Position numbers and translations under genes: made by a program. Source: JAENVU01 sp963756815 (GTDB lineage: Bacteria; Actinomycetota; Acidimicrobiia; IMCC26256; JAENVU01). Taken from it: a stretch of DNA of 64,000 nucleotides. The DNA is taken from NCBI GenBank assembly GCA_963756815.1, contig CAVWPR010000004.1:124001-188000 (forward strand). The letters run 5' to 3'. How positions within the stretch are numbered: position 1 is the first letter of the stretch; each line of letters begins with the position of its first letter. The notes beneath the pieces are model-generated. The model was not told the origin of the DNA. It made no database searches and saw nothing but the letters and a program-made list of their open reading frames with translations. Shown piece by piece: positions 10,217-20,059 of this stretch.

Positions 10217-10243
10217 ACGGGAGGGGGCTCCGCCCCCTCCCGT
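10217..10243 (-). terminator. Strong hairpin terminator after the HU gene
   Basis: A perfect 12-bp stem (ACGGGAGGGGGC / GCCCCCTCCCGT) with a TCC loop lies 26 bases past the HU stop. There is no U-tract, as is usual for high-G+C actinobacterial terminators. It should stop HU transcripts before the SDR promoter. Confidence 0.75.
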
Positions 10244-10269
10244 CGTACGAGATCGCTGTGGTGCGTCGG

Positions 10270-10551
10270 CTACTTGCCGGCGAGCACCGCGTCCTTGAAC
10301 GCCTTCAAGGGCGTGATCCGCGCCTTCTTGGAGGCCTTGATCTGGATCTGCTCTCCGGTGGCCGGGTTGCGGCCGACACGCGCGGCCCGCTCGACCCGAG
10401 CGAACTTCGCGAAGCCCGAGATCGCGACCGGCTCCCCCTTCGAGACCGTCTCGGTGACGACCTCCGTGAACGCCGTCAGAAAGGCGTCCGTCGCCTTCTT
10501 CTCGGCTCCGGTGCGCTCTGCGAGCGCGGCGACGAGTTCTCTGCGGTTCAA
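10270..10551 (-). CDS. hup: HU-family nucleoid DNA-binding protein
   Basis: 93 residues, the standard HU length: NRRELVAALAERTG helices, the FAKFARVERAARVGRNPATGEQI DNA-binding arm with its RNPATGE tip, and a short C-terminal helix. It bends and compacts DNA as a dimer. It lacks the long Lys/Ala-rich tail of mycobacterial HupB. The start is a TTG at 10551 supported by GGAGGAG 7 bases upstream. It is monocistronic, bounded by the hairpin at 10217-10243. Confidence 0.93.
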   Translation of the reverse strand: MNRRELVAALAERTGAEKKATDAFLTAFTEVVTETVSKGEPVAISGFAKFARVERAARVGRNPATGEQIQIKASKKARITPLKAFKDAVLAGK

Positions 10552-10780
10552 CTGCCTACTCCTCCAGTTGGCATTGGTACGACGGCGTCAGCCTGGCATG
10601 GCAGGTCCCGGAGAGGGCGGATTTCCGGGCATTTTCGCGAGTTCGCGCGCCGAACCCGGGGGGAACGCGGCATTTGCCCACCACCTTGAGAGCCACCTGA
10701 GCCGGCCCGGCCCCGCTTGGGCGATTCTTGACCCGGGCGGTACCGGTCCCGAATCCGGTCGTTCCTACGGTGCCCCACCC

Positions 10781-11305
10781 ATGGACATCAAGACCCTCTT
10801 CGGCCTGCCCGCGCACCCGTTGCTCGTGCACGTCCCCGTGGTGCTCATCCCGCTCGCGTTCATCGGGGCGTGCGGGATGTTCTGGAAGCCGTGGCGCGAC
10901 CGCTTCGGCTGGGCGACCGCGGTGATCCTCGTGGTGGCCGGGATCTTCACGCAGCTGGCGATCGGCAGCGGGCAGGCGCTGCGCCACTCCCTCGAGGACA
11001 CCGCGCTGATGAAGGCGCACATCCGGATCGCCGAGGACATCCGCCCGTGGCTGCTCCTCTTCTTCATCGCCCTCGTGACCTTCCTGTGGCTCGAGCGTCG
11101 GCGGAAGGCCAGCGGTCCGGTGTCGATGCGCAGCCCGCTGCTCGCCGGGACGCTCGTCGTCGCCATCGTGTTCGGTGCGATCTCGGTGTACTGGATCCAG
11201 CGAATCGGCCACACCGGAGCGAAGGCGGTGTGGCAGCCCAAGATGGACCAGGCCGCCCGTCAGGGCGCCGGCGGCGATCAGAACGGCGACGGCGACTCGC
11301 ACTGA
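10781..11305 (+). CDS. DUF2231 membrane protein
   Basis: 174 residues. The signature GLPAHPLLVHVPVVLIPLA opens the first of four hydrophobic segments (about 12-32, 43-62, 87-105, 115-135), followed by a hydrophilic Asp/Gly-rich tail. Known members of DUF2231 are inner-membrane proteins, some linked to c-type haem or redox systems; function unknown here. The 229 bases between this gene and HU hold the two divergent promoters and nothing else I recognise. Confidence 0.8.
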   Translation: MDIKTLFGLPAHPLLVHVPVVLIPLAFIGACGMFWKPWRDRFGWATAVILVVAGIFTQLAIGSGQALRHSLEDTALMKAHIRIAEDIRPWLLLFFIALVTFLWLERRRKASGPVSMRSPLLAGTLVVAIVFGAISVYWIQRIGHTGAKAVWQPKMDQAARQGAGGDQNGDGDSH

Positions 11306-11352
11306 GGGCCGGATCACCCACCGGGTGGCGCGATCGGTGCCACAGTCTCCGG

Positions 11353-13263
11353 GTGGCGGACTGGGAGGCGATGCTCGAACGCGCCGTCACGGCGCTCGAC
11401 GGCGACGACCGTCCCGGACAACGCACGCTCGCAGCCGCGGTCGACGCGGCCGTGTCCGGCGGCCACCACCTCGTGGCCGAGGCGCCGACCGGCTCGGGCA
11501 AGAGCCTCGCCTATCTCGCGCCGGCGATCGCATCGGGCAAGAAGGTCGTGATCGCGACCGCGACGCTCACGCTCCAGGACCAGCTCTGGCAGAAGGACCT
11601 CCCCCACCTCCACGAGCACGGCGGGGTCGACTTCACGGCCGCGGTGCTGAAGGGCCGGTCGCAGTACGTGTGCCACGCCAAGCTCGAACGGGCCCGCACC
11701 GGCGACGCGCTGTTCGACGAGCGTCCGGGCCCGAGCTTCGACGTCGACGTCGCGCGACTGGTGCGCTTCGCGGCGAGCTCCGAGTCGGGGGACCTCGCCG
11801 GCGTCGACATCGCCGACGCCTCGCGGCGCGCCGCGAGCTGCGCGCCGATGGAGTGCCCGGGCGCGACCAAGTGCAGCCACGGCGACGTGTGCTTCGCCGA
11901 GCGGGCCCGGAAGCGGTCGACCGAGGCCGACATCCTCGTGGTGAACCACGCGTTGTACTGCGTGCACCTCGAGTCCTCGGGCGCGGTGCTGCCCGAGCAC
12001 GACCTCGTGGTCTTCGACGAGGCCCACGGACTCGCCGACGTCGCCACCACCACCTTCGGGATCGACGTGACCCCCGCCGGGCTCCGCCAGCTCGCGAGCC
12101 GGCTCACGGGCGTGGGCGTGGCCCGCAACGACGCCGAGCCCCTCGGGCTCGCCGCGGACGCGCTCACCCGCGCCATCGAGCGGTCCGACGGCCGCGTCGA
12201 CCCCACGGGCGGCGCCTTCGCCGACGCGCTGGGCGCGGCCGCCGAGCGGCTGGCCGCCGCGATCCCGTCGATCGACGCGAGCGGCGATCCCAACGCCGCA
12301 GCACAGACGAACCAGCTCGCCGCCGCCCGGCTCGCGGCGTTGCGCCGGCTCCGGTCGCCCGACACCGACGAGGTGGTCTGGGTCGAGCGCGACGCGATCC
12401 ACCTCGCGCCGATCGACGTGTCGCGCGCGCTCGCCGCGCGTCTGTTCGCGACGACCCCGGCCGTGCTCACGTCGGCGACCCTCGGTGGCGGCGCGCGCTT
12501 CGCCACCTTCGCCCGCCGGCTCGGCCTCGATCCGGACGCCGAGCCCGGACCGGCCACCGTCACCGCACCCGACGGCGAGACGATGCAGCTGCCGGGGCTC
12601 GGGTACGTGGACCTGGCCGTCGACTCCCCGTTCGACTTCCGTGCACAGGCGCAGCTCTACGTCCCCCGCCACCTCCCGGAGCCGCGCGACCCGGCGTGGG
12701 GCGACGCCGCCTCGGCCGAGACCGCCCGGCTCGTCGACGCGGCGGGCGGACGCGCGCTGATCCTCTGCACGTCGCGAGCCGCGGTCGAGCGCATGGCGGC
12801 GCGCCTGCGCGACGAGACCGACCACCCGGTCCTCGTGCAGGGTGAGACGTCGAAGGCGGTGTTGCTCGAGCGGTTCGCGGCCGAGGAGGCGTCGTGCCTC
12901 GTCGCGACCCGCAGCTTCTGGACCGGCGTGGACGTGCCCGGACCGAGCTGCGTGCTCGTGGTGCTCGACCGGCTCCCGTTCGCCCGCCCCGACGACCCGC
13001 TCGCGCAGGCCCGACGCGAGAAGGCCGAGCGCGGCGGCGGCTCGGGGTTCGGCGACGTGGACCTTCCCGCTGCCGCGCTCGTCCTCGCCCAGGGCGCCGG
13101 CCGGCTGATCCGCACGGTGACCGACCGCGGCGTGGTCGCCGTGCTCGACCGGCGGCTCGCGACCGCGCAGTACCGGAAGGTCCTCCTCGACGCGCTCCCG
13201 CCGATGCGACGCGTCGTCGACCCGGAGATCGTCGGCGCCTTCCTCGCGACCTGCAGCGCGTGA
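11353..13263 (+). CDS. ATP-dependent DNA helicase, DinG/XPD-like with Fe-S cluster
   Basis: 636 residues. A Q-motif-like RPGQRTL, Walker A APTGSGKS, DEAH box VVFDEAHG, motif III VLTSATLGG and motif VI AQGAGRLIRT are all visible. Four cysteines between motifs I and II (VCHAK, SCAPMEC, KCSHGDVCF) fit the 4Fe-4S domain of XPD/DinG helicases. It unwinds 5'-tailed or R-loop DNA during repair or replication. GTG 11353 gives the full N-terminus; ATG 11371 is an alternative. Confidence 0.9.
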   Translation: MADWEAMLERAVTALDGDDRPGQRTLAAAVDAAVSGGHHLVAEAPTGSGKSLAYLAPAIASGKKVVIATATLTLQDQLWQKDLPHLHEHGGVDFTAAVLKGRSQYVCHAKLERARTGDALFDERPGPSFDVDVARLVRFAASSESGDLAGVDIADASRRAASCAPMECPGATKCSHGDVCFAERARKRSTEADILVVNHALYCVHLESSGAVLPEHDLVVFDEAHGLADVATTTFGIDVTPAGLRQLASRLTGVGVARNDAEPLGLAADALTRAIERSDGRVDPTGGAFADALGAAAERLAAAIPSIDASGDPNAAAQTNQLAAARLAALRRLRSPDTDEVVWVERDAIHLAPIDVSRALAARLFATTPAVLTSATLGGGARFATFARRLGLDPDAEPGPATVTAPDGETMQLPGLGYVDLAVDSPFDFRAQAQLYVPRHLPEPRDPAWGDAASAETARLVDAAGGRALILCTSRAAVERMAARLRDETDHPVLVQGETSKAVLLERFAAEEASCLVATRSFWTGVDVPGPSCVLVVLDRLPFARPDDPLAQARREKAERGGGSGFGDVDLPAAALVLAQGAGRLIRTVTDRGVVAVLDRRLATAQYRKVLLDALPPMRRVVDPEIVGAFLATCSA

Positions 13264-13283
13264 CGGTTCCCCCGTCGGGTCGG

Positions 13284-13289
13284 TAGCGT
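13284..13289 (+). promoter_or_regulatory. Leaderless -10 element (TAGCGT) for the acyl-CoA synthetase
   Basis: TAGCGT ends 8 bases before ATG 13298; no ribosome-binding site is present. Confidence 0.45.
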
Positions 13290-13297
13290 CCGCGCTC

Positions 13298-14846
13298 ATG
13301 ACCGCGCCGGCATCGCTCGAGGACGCCGCCGTCGAGGGACGGGTCGTCGCCTGGTTCGCAGTCACCGAACCGGACCGGCCCGCCGTCGTCGGCGAGCACC
13401 ACACCCTCACGTTCGCCGAGCTCGACGGGCGCGCCAACCGGCTCGTGCGCGCGCTGCGCGCCCGCGGGCTGACCGCCGGGAGCTCGATCGCGCTCGATTG
13501 CACCCAACCGCGCCGAGTGGGTGGAGACCTTCGCGGCCGCGCAACGTTGCGGACTGCGCATGACCCCGATCAACTTCCACCTCGGTCCGGACGAGGCCGA
13601 GTACATCATCCGGGACTGCGGCGCCGAGGCGGTCGTCCTCGACGGTCGGCTGCGCGACCTCGCACCGGCGGCGACCGACGTCGCGGTTCGTCTCGCGATC
13701 GGCGCGGACGACGACGGGCTCGCGGGCTGGGTCGACTACGAGGACGCGCTCGCCGCCGAGTCACCGGATCCGATCGAGGACCCCGTGCGGGGCTCGATCA
13801 TGCTCTACACGTCGGGCACCACCGGCCGGCCGAAGGGCGTCTCCCGGCCGCCGGAGAACCCCGCGACCGCGCTGACCGCGGCGCGCTTCTCCGGGTACCA
13901 GCCCGGCATGGTGCACCTCGTCACCGGACCCCTGTACCACACCGCCCCGCTGCTGCTGTCGATGAACACACCCCTGCACGGCGGCGCGACGCTCGTGCTG
14001 ATGGAGCAGTGGGACGCGGCGCGCACGTTGCGGCTGATCGAGGAGCACCGCGTGACGCACACCCACATGGTGCCGACGATGTTCCACCGGATGCTCGCGC
14101 TCCCCGAGGACGTGCGGTCCGCCGCCGACACTTCGAGCCTCTTCGCCGTGGTCCACGGCGCGGCGCCGTGTCCGGTGCACGTCAAGCAGCGCCTCATCGA
14201 GTGGCTGGGACCGGTGGTGTGGGAGTACTACGGCGCGACCGAGGGCGCGGCCACGCTGGTGGACTCGCACACGTGGCTGCGCAAGCCGGGCACCGTCGGC
14301 AAGCCGGAGCCGGAGGACCACGTGCGGGTGGGCGACGAGGACGGCGTCGCGCTGCCGGCGGGCACCGAGGGACTCGTCTGGATCCGCTCGAAGCCCGAGG
14401 ACCGCTTCGTGTACCACGGCGACCCCGACAAGACGGCCGGCGCGTACCGGGGCGAGTACTTCACGCTCGGCGACGTCGGCTACCTCGACGAGGACGGCTA
14501 CCTGTTCCTCACGGACCGCAGCGCGCACCTCATCGTGTCGGGCGGCGTGAACATCTACCCCGCCGAGGTCGACGCGGTGCTCCTCGAGCACCCGGCCGTC
14601 GCCGACGCCGCCACCATCGGCGTGCCCGACGACGAGTGGGGCGAATCGGTGCTCGCGGTCGTCGAGCTCCGGGAGGGGAGCACCGCCGACGACGCCCTCG
14701 CGGCCGAGCTCGTCGAGCACTGCCGGAGCCGACTCGCCTCGTTCAAGTGCCCGCGCGCCGTCGACTTCGTCGTGCAGCTCCCGCGCCAGGACAACGGCAA
14801 GGTCGCGAAGACCAAGCTCCGCGACGAATACAGAAGTCGGGCCTGA
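13298..14846 (+). CDS. AMP-dependent acyl-CoA synthetase/ligase, one frameshift
   Basis: An ANL-superfamily enzyme of about 515 residues. The adenylation P-loop is MLYTSGTTGRPKGV. WEYYGATEG and GDVGYLDEDGYLFLTDR are the A5 and A7-A8 motifs, and the C-terminal Lys sits in DNGKVAKTKL. It activates a carboxylic acid to an acyl-AMP and then acyl-CoA. The frame breaks near 13500: SIALDCT is followed one frame over by NRAEWVETFAAAQ. With the convergent MaoC hydratase it suggests fatty-acid or sterol side-chain breakdown. Confidence 0.85.
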
Positions 14847-14964
14847 CCGGCTGCGCCTTCACCGGACGACCGGCATGGCCGAGCCGCATCGCCCGCCTGC
14901 CGCGAGCCGGAGTCTCAGGTCGGGGTGGTGCGCGCAGGCATTGCGGAGTCCCGGCGGCTCGGGA

Positions 14965-15414
14965 TCACGACAGGTAGCGAGAAACGGTGTCCACCACCGC
15001 GGCGGGCTTCTCGGCGCCCTCGAGCTCGATGACGAGTCGGACCACCGCCTGCACCCCGCCGGGGATCTCGGTCGCGGCGAGGATCTCGCCCCTGCCCCGC
15101 ACGCGACCGCCGGACGGCACCGGGGTGATGAAGCGGGCCTTGTCGACGCCGTAGTTGATCCCCATCGAGATCCCGCCGACGGTGCAGAGCTCGCCGAGGA
15201 AGGGCGCGCACAGTGCCATCGTGAGGTACCCGTGCGCGATGGTCGTGCCGAACGGCCCCGCCGTCGCCGCATCGCGGTCCACGTGGATCCACTGGTGGTC
15301 TCCGGTCGCCGCCGCGAACTCGTCGATCCGCTCCTGACCGATCGTGGTCCACCCGGTGACGCCGAGGTCGGTCCCGACGGCGTCCATCAGCGCGGCCAGC
15401 GAGTCGAAATGCAT
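14965..15414 (-). CDS. MaoC-family (R)-specific enoyl hydratase
   Basis: 149 residues forming one hotdog fold. The hydratase dyad is in GDHQWIHVD (Asp/His), followed by GPFGTTIAHGYLTMAL. It hydrates 2-enoyl-CoA. The C-terminal strand ends in VDTVSRYLS. It lies convergent to the acyl-CoA synthetase and divergent from the DUF3097 gene. The 118-base gap before it holds nothing recognised. Confidence 0.87.
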   Translation of the reverse strand: MHFDSLAALMDAVGTDLGVTGWTTIGQERIDEFAAATGDHQWIHVDRDAATAGPFGTTIAHGYLTMALCAPFLGELCTVGGISMGINYGVDKARFITPVPSGGRVRGRGEILAATEIPGGVQAVVRLVIELEGAEKPAAVVDTVSRYLS

Positions 15415-15462
15415 CGGGGCAGTCTGGCAGAGCCATCCGCGCCGCGAGGTGGCCCACGCCGG

Positions 15463-15468
15463 TACCGT
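15463..15468 (+). promoter_or_regulatory. Leaderless -10 element (TACCGT) for the DUF3097 gene
   Basis: TACCGT ends 8 bases before ATG 15477, without a ribosome-binding site. Confidence 0.45.
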
Positions 15469-15476
15469 CGACGTCG

Positions 15477-16347
15477 ATGACGCGCCACCACACTCCCCGC
15501 GGGATCCTCGGCGGACCGGTCGACGGCCCCGCGCGGCTCGCGGCGTCGTATCCGGCGTACCCGGCCGTCGAGGGCAGCCTCGTGCTGCACCGCGCCTCCG
15601 GCTTCGCCGGCCGCATCGTGCGCTTCGACCGCCGACCCCGAAGAGTCAGGTGCGCCTCCTCGGCAGCACCGGCCTGGAGAAGACGTTCGCCGTGCGCCCC
15701 GGCGACTTCGCGGTCGAGGGCAGGACCGTGCACCTGGTCCCGCCACCCGCGACGGCTCCGACGCCGCCGACGCTCCCCGACCTGCGCGGCGGCACGGTGC
15801 GCGCCGGCGCCCGCACCGCGTCCGGCAGTCGCGTGGTGGACGGCGCCAAGGCGCGGGTCGCGCGGCGAGCCGCATCCTCGTGGAGGGCAAGCACGACGCC
15901 GAGCTCGTCGAGAAGGTCTGGGGTGACGACCTGCGCATCGAGGGAGTGGTCGTGGAGCTCCTCGACGGCGTCGACCACCTCGAGGACGCGATCCGGGCGT
16001 TCGGGCCCGGACGCGGCCGCCGCCTGGGCGTGCTCGTCGACCATCTCGTGGCGGGGAGCAAGGAGGCCCGCGTCGCGGCGGCGGTGCAGGATCCGAACGT
16101 GCTCGTGCTCGGAACACCGTTCGTGGACATCTGGGCCGCGATCCGGCCGAAGGCCGCCGGCATCGACGCGTGGCCCGAGATCCCCAAGGGGACGCCGTGG
16201 AAGGAGGGCGTCTGCGCCGCGCTCGGCGTGGGCGACCCGCCCGCGTTCTGGCGGGAGCTGCTCGGGCGAGTGGAGGGTTGGGGCGACCTCGACCAGACGC
16301 TCGTGGCGGCGGTCGAGCAGCTGATCGACTTCGTCACCTCGACCTGA
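15477..16347 (+). CDS. DUF3097 family protein, two frameshifts
   Basis: About 290 residues across three frames. The first part runs TPRGILGGPVDGP to GRIVRFDRR. After a shift near 15640 come VRLLGSTGLEKTFAVRPGDF and VHLVPP. After a second near 15870 comes RILVEGKHDAELVEKVWGDD, a Toprim-like segment, ending IDFVTST. DUF3097 is an actinobacterial family of unknown function; the Glu in VEGKHDAE and the later LVDHLV resemble Toprim metal ligands. Both shifts change frame in the same direction and leave homologous parts intact, so they look like sequence errors. Confidence 0.78.
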
Positions 16348-16359
16348 GTGCCCCTCAAC

Positions 16360-16800
16360 ATGTCCGGCGCGGAGGACGACAAGACCGCCATGCCCGATCC
16401 GATCCGCACCTCCGACGCCGCGCCCGCCGACCCCGCCGTCGGCTGGCTGCGCGGCGTCATCGTCGACGCGATCGACCCCGATCGGCTCGGCGCGTTCTGG
16501 CAGGCGATCCTCGGCGTCCCGGTCCACGAGCGCGAGCCCGGTTGGCTGGAGCTGGAGTTCGGGTCGCGCGGCTCGCTCATGGCGTTCCAGCCGGTCGACC
16601 CGGTCGCACACGCGCCGGGACGGTTGCGCATCGACATCGAGATCGAGGACCTCGACGTCGCGACCGCGCGGGTGGAAGCCCTCGGCGGCGCGCTCAAGGA
16701 GGTCGTCCGCTTCCGACCCGGCGAGGAGCACCGGGTGATGACCGACCCGGAGGGCAACGAGTTCAACCTCGTCCTGCCGTTCCCGCCCGACCACGGATGA
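16360..16800 (+). CDS. VOC/glyoxalase-like family protein
   Basis: About 146 residues: one paired beta-alpha-beta-beta-beta unit, with GVIVDAIDPDRLGAFWQAILG opening and MTDPEGNEFNLVLPF closing the fold, as in the glyoxalase-like families. Metal ligands are not clearly conserved, so function is open. GTG 16348 abuts the previous stop and ATG 16390 is also possible; no start has a good ribosome-binding site. Confidence 0.72.
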   Translation: MSGAEDDKTAMPDPIRTSDAAPADPAVGWLRGVIVDAIDPDRLGAFWQAILGVPVHEREPGWLELEFGSRGSLMAFQPVDPVAHAPGRLRIDIEIEDLDVATARVEALGGALKEVVRFRPGEEHRVMTDPEGNEFNLVLPFPPDHG

Positions 16801-16809
16801 CCTGAGTCG

Positions 16810-17838
16810 ATGGCGAGCGACGAGACGATCCAGCTCCGCTCGCGGATCGCGATGACGCCGGAGCACGGCGAGCTGCTCGCGCGGGGCGTCCTCGGCGGTC
16901 TCGCGGTGCCCGGCTACCCGACCCCGATCCAGTGCGAGGTGATCCGCCAGGTCGCTCGCCACTTCGCCGGCGTCGACCTCGACGTGACGACCTTGGATCC
17001 CCTCGACGCACGGGCGATCGCCGCGATGGGCCTCGACGATTTCGTGCGCCGGCGGCTCGTCCAGTGCGTCGTCGGGCTGGAGCTGCTCGGCGACCCGACG
17101 CCCGAGCTCGCGCGCCACGTGCGGCAGTACGCGCGCCGTCTCGACGTCGAGGAGCCCATGGTGAACGCGGCCCGGCGCGTTGCCGACGGTCAGCTCGCGT
17201 TGATGTACGCCGACATCCAGCGCAACTCGTACTACACCGAGGAGGCCGAGGACGAGATCCTGCGGGGCCATCTGTGGCGCCTGCTCCGCTCGAAGTTCGC
17301 GTACAGCAACGTCGTCGCGAGCCGCGCCATCGAGCGGAAGTGGGCGGCGCTCGCGGACATGCCCGACGGCTCGCTCGGCCGGGCGGTCGCCGAGTTCTAC
17401 CGGATCCACCACTTCCCGCTCCCCGGCGCGCTCCGGGGCATCGGCGAGGTCGGCGCCCAGCACGACTTCGTGCACGTGCTCGCCGACTACCCGCCGACTC
17501 CCGAGGGCGAGATCGACGTGTTCGCCTTCATCGCGTCCGCCATGTGGGACCCGAAGGGCTTCGTGCAGCTGGTGATGACCCTCGGGCTGTTCCAGAACTC
17601 GACGATCACCCACGTGGCCGGGAAGAAGGTGGCGATCGCGCGCTCCGGGACGCTCGAGGATGCCGGCGCGGCCGCGCGCTTCGGAGACGCGCTGCACCGC
17701 GGTGCGCTCTGCCGGGTCGACGCGCTCGGCATCGACCACTTCGCGATCGCGGACCGACCGCTCGACGCTCTCCGCGACGAGTTCGCGATCCCGCCACGCG
17801 AGGACACGAGTCAGCCCGGTGCGCTCGACCCCACCTGA
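16810..17838 (+). CDS. Conserved protein with Coq4-like HDxxH-x11-E motif
   Basis: 342 residues, no signal peptide or membrane segment. The N-terminal half is helical and reminiscent of TerB-like domains (CEVIRQVARHFAGVD). The C-terminal half contains H218-D219-x-x-H222 followed after exactly 11 residues by E234 (HDFVHVLADY ... GEIDVF). That is the zinc motif of the Coq4 family of ubiquinone-biosynthesis proteins, here in an organism group that normally makes menaquinone. The gene follows the VOC gene by 9 bases. Its 3' end overlaps the convergent MFS gene by 28 bases. The fold assignment is inference from the motif. Confidence 0.65.
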   Translation: MASDETIQLRSRIAMTPEHGELLARGVLGGLAVPGYPTPIQCEVIRQVARHFAGVDLDVTTLDPLDARAIAAMGLDDFVRRRLVQCVVGLELLGDPTPELARHVRQYARRLDVEEPMVNAARRVADGQLALMYADIQRNSYYTEEAEDEILRGHLWRLLRSKFAYSNVVASRAIERKWAALADMPDGSLGRAVAEFYRIHHFPLPGALRGIGEVGAQHDFVHVLADYPPTPEGEIDVFAFIASAMWDPKGFVQLVMTLGLFQNSTITHVAGKKVAIARSGTLEDAGAAARFGDALHRGALCRVDALGIDHFAIADRPLDALRDEFAIPPREDTSQPGALDPT

Positions 17839-19193
17839 GCCGCCCGCAGCACGTACGCACCGGCGAGCAGGCAGACCGCGGCGAGGACCAGGTTCGGGAG
17901 CCGCAACGCGTCGACGAAGATCTCGGCCGGACTCCCGCTCCCCGATGCCTGCAGCGCGGCGAACAACGCACCGAACAGCGCGAGCCCGACGAGCGCACCG
18001 ATCTGTCGCACCTCGTTGATCATCCCGGACTCGAGGCCGGCGGCACCGACGGCGGCGTCGACCGCCGCGATGTTCGACACGTTGAACACCAACGCCTGTC
18101 CGACCCCGGAGAGCACGAGCGCGACGATGACGGTCAGCAGACCCTCGTCGACGCCGAGCAACGCGAACAGCGCCACCGACACCGCGACCACCCCCAGCCC
18201 GGCAGCCATCAGGCGGCCGACGGCGATCCGACCGGTCCACGCCCCGGCCCGTGGGGAGAGCACGATCAGCGGCACGGTCATCGCGAGGAACACCGCACCC
18301 GCGGCCACCGGGTCCAGCCCCTGCACCTGCTGGAGGTAGAGCGACGCGAAGAAGGCCACGACCGCGAACGCGGCGTTGCCGACGAACGCCGCCACTGCGA
18401 CGGCGCGGTAGCGCGCCCCGCCGAACAGCCGGCGGTCCAGCAGCGGCCGGGCGGAGCGCGTGTCGCGCGCCACGAAGACGGTGAGGAGCACGACCGCCGC
18501 GGCCGCGCCGCCGACCACGGGCGTCGACACCCAGCCCGCATCCGGACCGGCGAGCAGCGCCAGCACGGCGCCGCCGAGCCCGAGCGTCAGCGCGACGACG
18601 CCCACCACGTCCACCGGCGCGGCCGTCCCGGTGGGCTCCGGATCGCGGGCCCGACGCAGCGACCAGAGCACCACGAGCGCGAACGGCACGTCGATCAGGA
18701 AGAAGATCCGCCACGAGCCGAGGGCGTCGCACACGCCGGCGAGCAGCGGCCCGCCGGCGGAGCCGACGGCGCCCACACCGGCCCAGATGCCGACCACCCG
18801 ACCGCGGTCGGCGGGGGCCGCGGTCGTGCTCACGATCGACAGGCCGGTCGCGGTCAGCACCGACGCACCGAGCCCCTGCACCATGCGGCCGGCGATCAGC
18901 AGCTCCTCGGAGCCGGCCGCACCGGTCACCGCGGCGCCCACCGCGAACGCCACCAGGCCCAGCCGCGTGAGCCGGAGGGCACCGACGGAGTCGGCCGCCC
19001 GCCCGAACGCGATGAGCGGCGCCGCGAGCGTGAGGAGGTAGCCGTTGACGACCCAGGCGAGCGTGGCCGTGCTCATGTGCAGGTCCCGACCGATCGGATC
19101 GAGCAGCACCGACGCGCCGAGGAAGTCGGCGGCGACGAGCAGGTTGACCGCGCACAGGACGACGATCACCCCACCGAGGCGCGCCCGAGTCAT
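17811..19193 (-). CDS. MFS transporter, DHA2-like multidrug exporter
   Basis: 460 residues with about 14 hydrophobic segments. Motif A-like FGRAADSVGALR after helix 2 and the helix-5 motif VGAVGSAGGPLLAG mark a drug:H+ antiporter. It exports an unknown compound by proton antiport across the cytoplasmic membrane. No regulator lies beside it. The 3' end overlaps the convergent Coq4-motif gene. Confidence 0.85.
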   Translation of the reverse strand: MTRARLGGVIVVLCAVNLLVAADFLGASVLLDPIGRDLHMSTATLAWVVNGYLLTLAAPLIAFGRAADSVGALRLTRLGLVAFAVGAAVTGAAGSEELLIAGRMVQGLGASVLTATGLSIVSTTAAPADRGRVVGIWAGVGAVGSAGGPLLAGVCDALGSWRIFFLIDVPFALVVLWSLRRARDPEPTGTAAPVDVVGVVALTLGLGGAVLALLAGPDAGWVSTPVVGGAAAAVVLLTVFVARDTRSARPLLDRRLFGGARYRAVAVAAFVGNAAFAVVAFFASLYLQQVQGLDPVAAGAVFLAMTVPLIVLSPRAGAWTGRIAVGRLMAAGLGVVAVSVALFALLGVDEGLLTVIVALVLSGVGQALVFNVSNIAAVDAAVGAAGLESGMINEVRQIGALVGLALFGALFAALQASGSGSPAEIFVDALRLPNLVLAAVCLLAGAYVLRAAQVGSSAPG

Positions 19194-19211
19194 CGATGCG
19201 TCATCCGTGCG

Positions 19212-20051
19212 TCACGGGAGCAGGCCGAGCGCGCGGTTCGCGGCGAGCTGCTCGTCGGGCGCGAGGAGCGCGACCCACGCGGTGCTGCACCAGGTCCCGA
19301 CGGCGTCGGTCCATCGCGTCGGGATCGCATCGACGGGCACCTCGCTCACGGTCGCCAGCACTGCGCGCGTCGAGTCGCCGATCGCGGCACCGTCTGCCGC
19401 TCGTGGCGCGAACGGGACCGACCAGAAGTCCGGGGTCTGCATCGACGGAGCACCGCCCGGGATGGTGCCGGGGCCGTCGGGCGCGACGAGTGTGATCGTC
19501 GACGCGCCCGGCCGACGTGAGTTGAGCAGGGTGATCGTGAGCGAGCTCTGCCGCCGGGCGAGCTCCGTGCCGAGATCCGCCAACGCGGCGTCGCGCGCGA
19601 GCAGCTGCGCGTGGACGTACGCACCGAGCGCGTGCAGCACCGTCTCCTCCGCGTGCCCGGCTCCGGGACCCGACCACAGGAGATCGTGCACGATCGACGG
19701 GAGCAGCAGGCGCAGATCCTCGGCGCGGTACCGCTCGTTCACGACGCGCGTGCCCCGCGCGTCCGGTCCGACCACGCGTCCCGGCGAGACCGGCGTGCCG
19801 TACGTGAGCCGGGTGACCGCCGTCCGCCCGGCGCACCAGGCCTCGAACACCGGCTCGCCCGCCGTGCCGACGAGGTCGAGCATGACCTCCTCGATCGACG
19901 GGTCCGAATGGGGGCGGCCGGCGGCCGGGCGCATCGGCGGGCCGGACGGATAGATCCCCGGCTCGCCGAACAGGTCGTTCGACGTGAACCGACCGATGTC
20001 GGCCGGACGGCGCGGGGACGTGGCGAGCACGGCGAGCGCATCGTCGGCCAT
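19212..20051 (-). CDS. Conserved hypothetical actinobacterial protein
   Basis: 279 residues, soluble, without a recognised domain. Features seen: a helical middle (LLLPSIVHDLLW ... VLHALGAYVHAQLLAR) and an Arg-rich stretch (LARRQSSLTITLLNSRRPG). I do not know its function. ATG 20051 is preceded at 8 bases by TACCGT, a leaderless pattern, so it has its own promoter although the MFS gene lies 18 bases downstream. Confidence 0.6.
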   Translation of the reverse strand: MADDALAVLATSPRRPADIGRFTSNDLFGEPGIYPSGPPMRPAAGRPHSDPSIEEVMLDLVGTAGEPVFEAWCAGRTAVTRLTYGTPVSPGRVVGPDARGTRVVNERYRAEDLRLLLPSIVHDLLWSGPGAGHAEETVLHALGAYVHAQLLARDAALADLGTELARRQSSLTITLLNSRRPGASTITLVAPDGPGTIPGGAPSMQTPDFWSVPFAPRAADGAAIGDSTRAVLATVSEVPVDAIPTRWTDAVGTWCSTAWVALLAPDEQLAANRALGLLP

Positions 20052-20059
20052 CCGTGACG

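Noticed and set aside
15646..19155. Open minus-strand frame of over 1,100 codons
   Set aside because: It crosses DUF3097, VOC and Coq4-motif genes and part of the MFS gene, with low-complexity translation. Antisense artefact.
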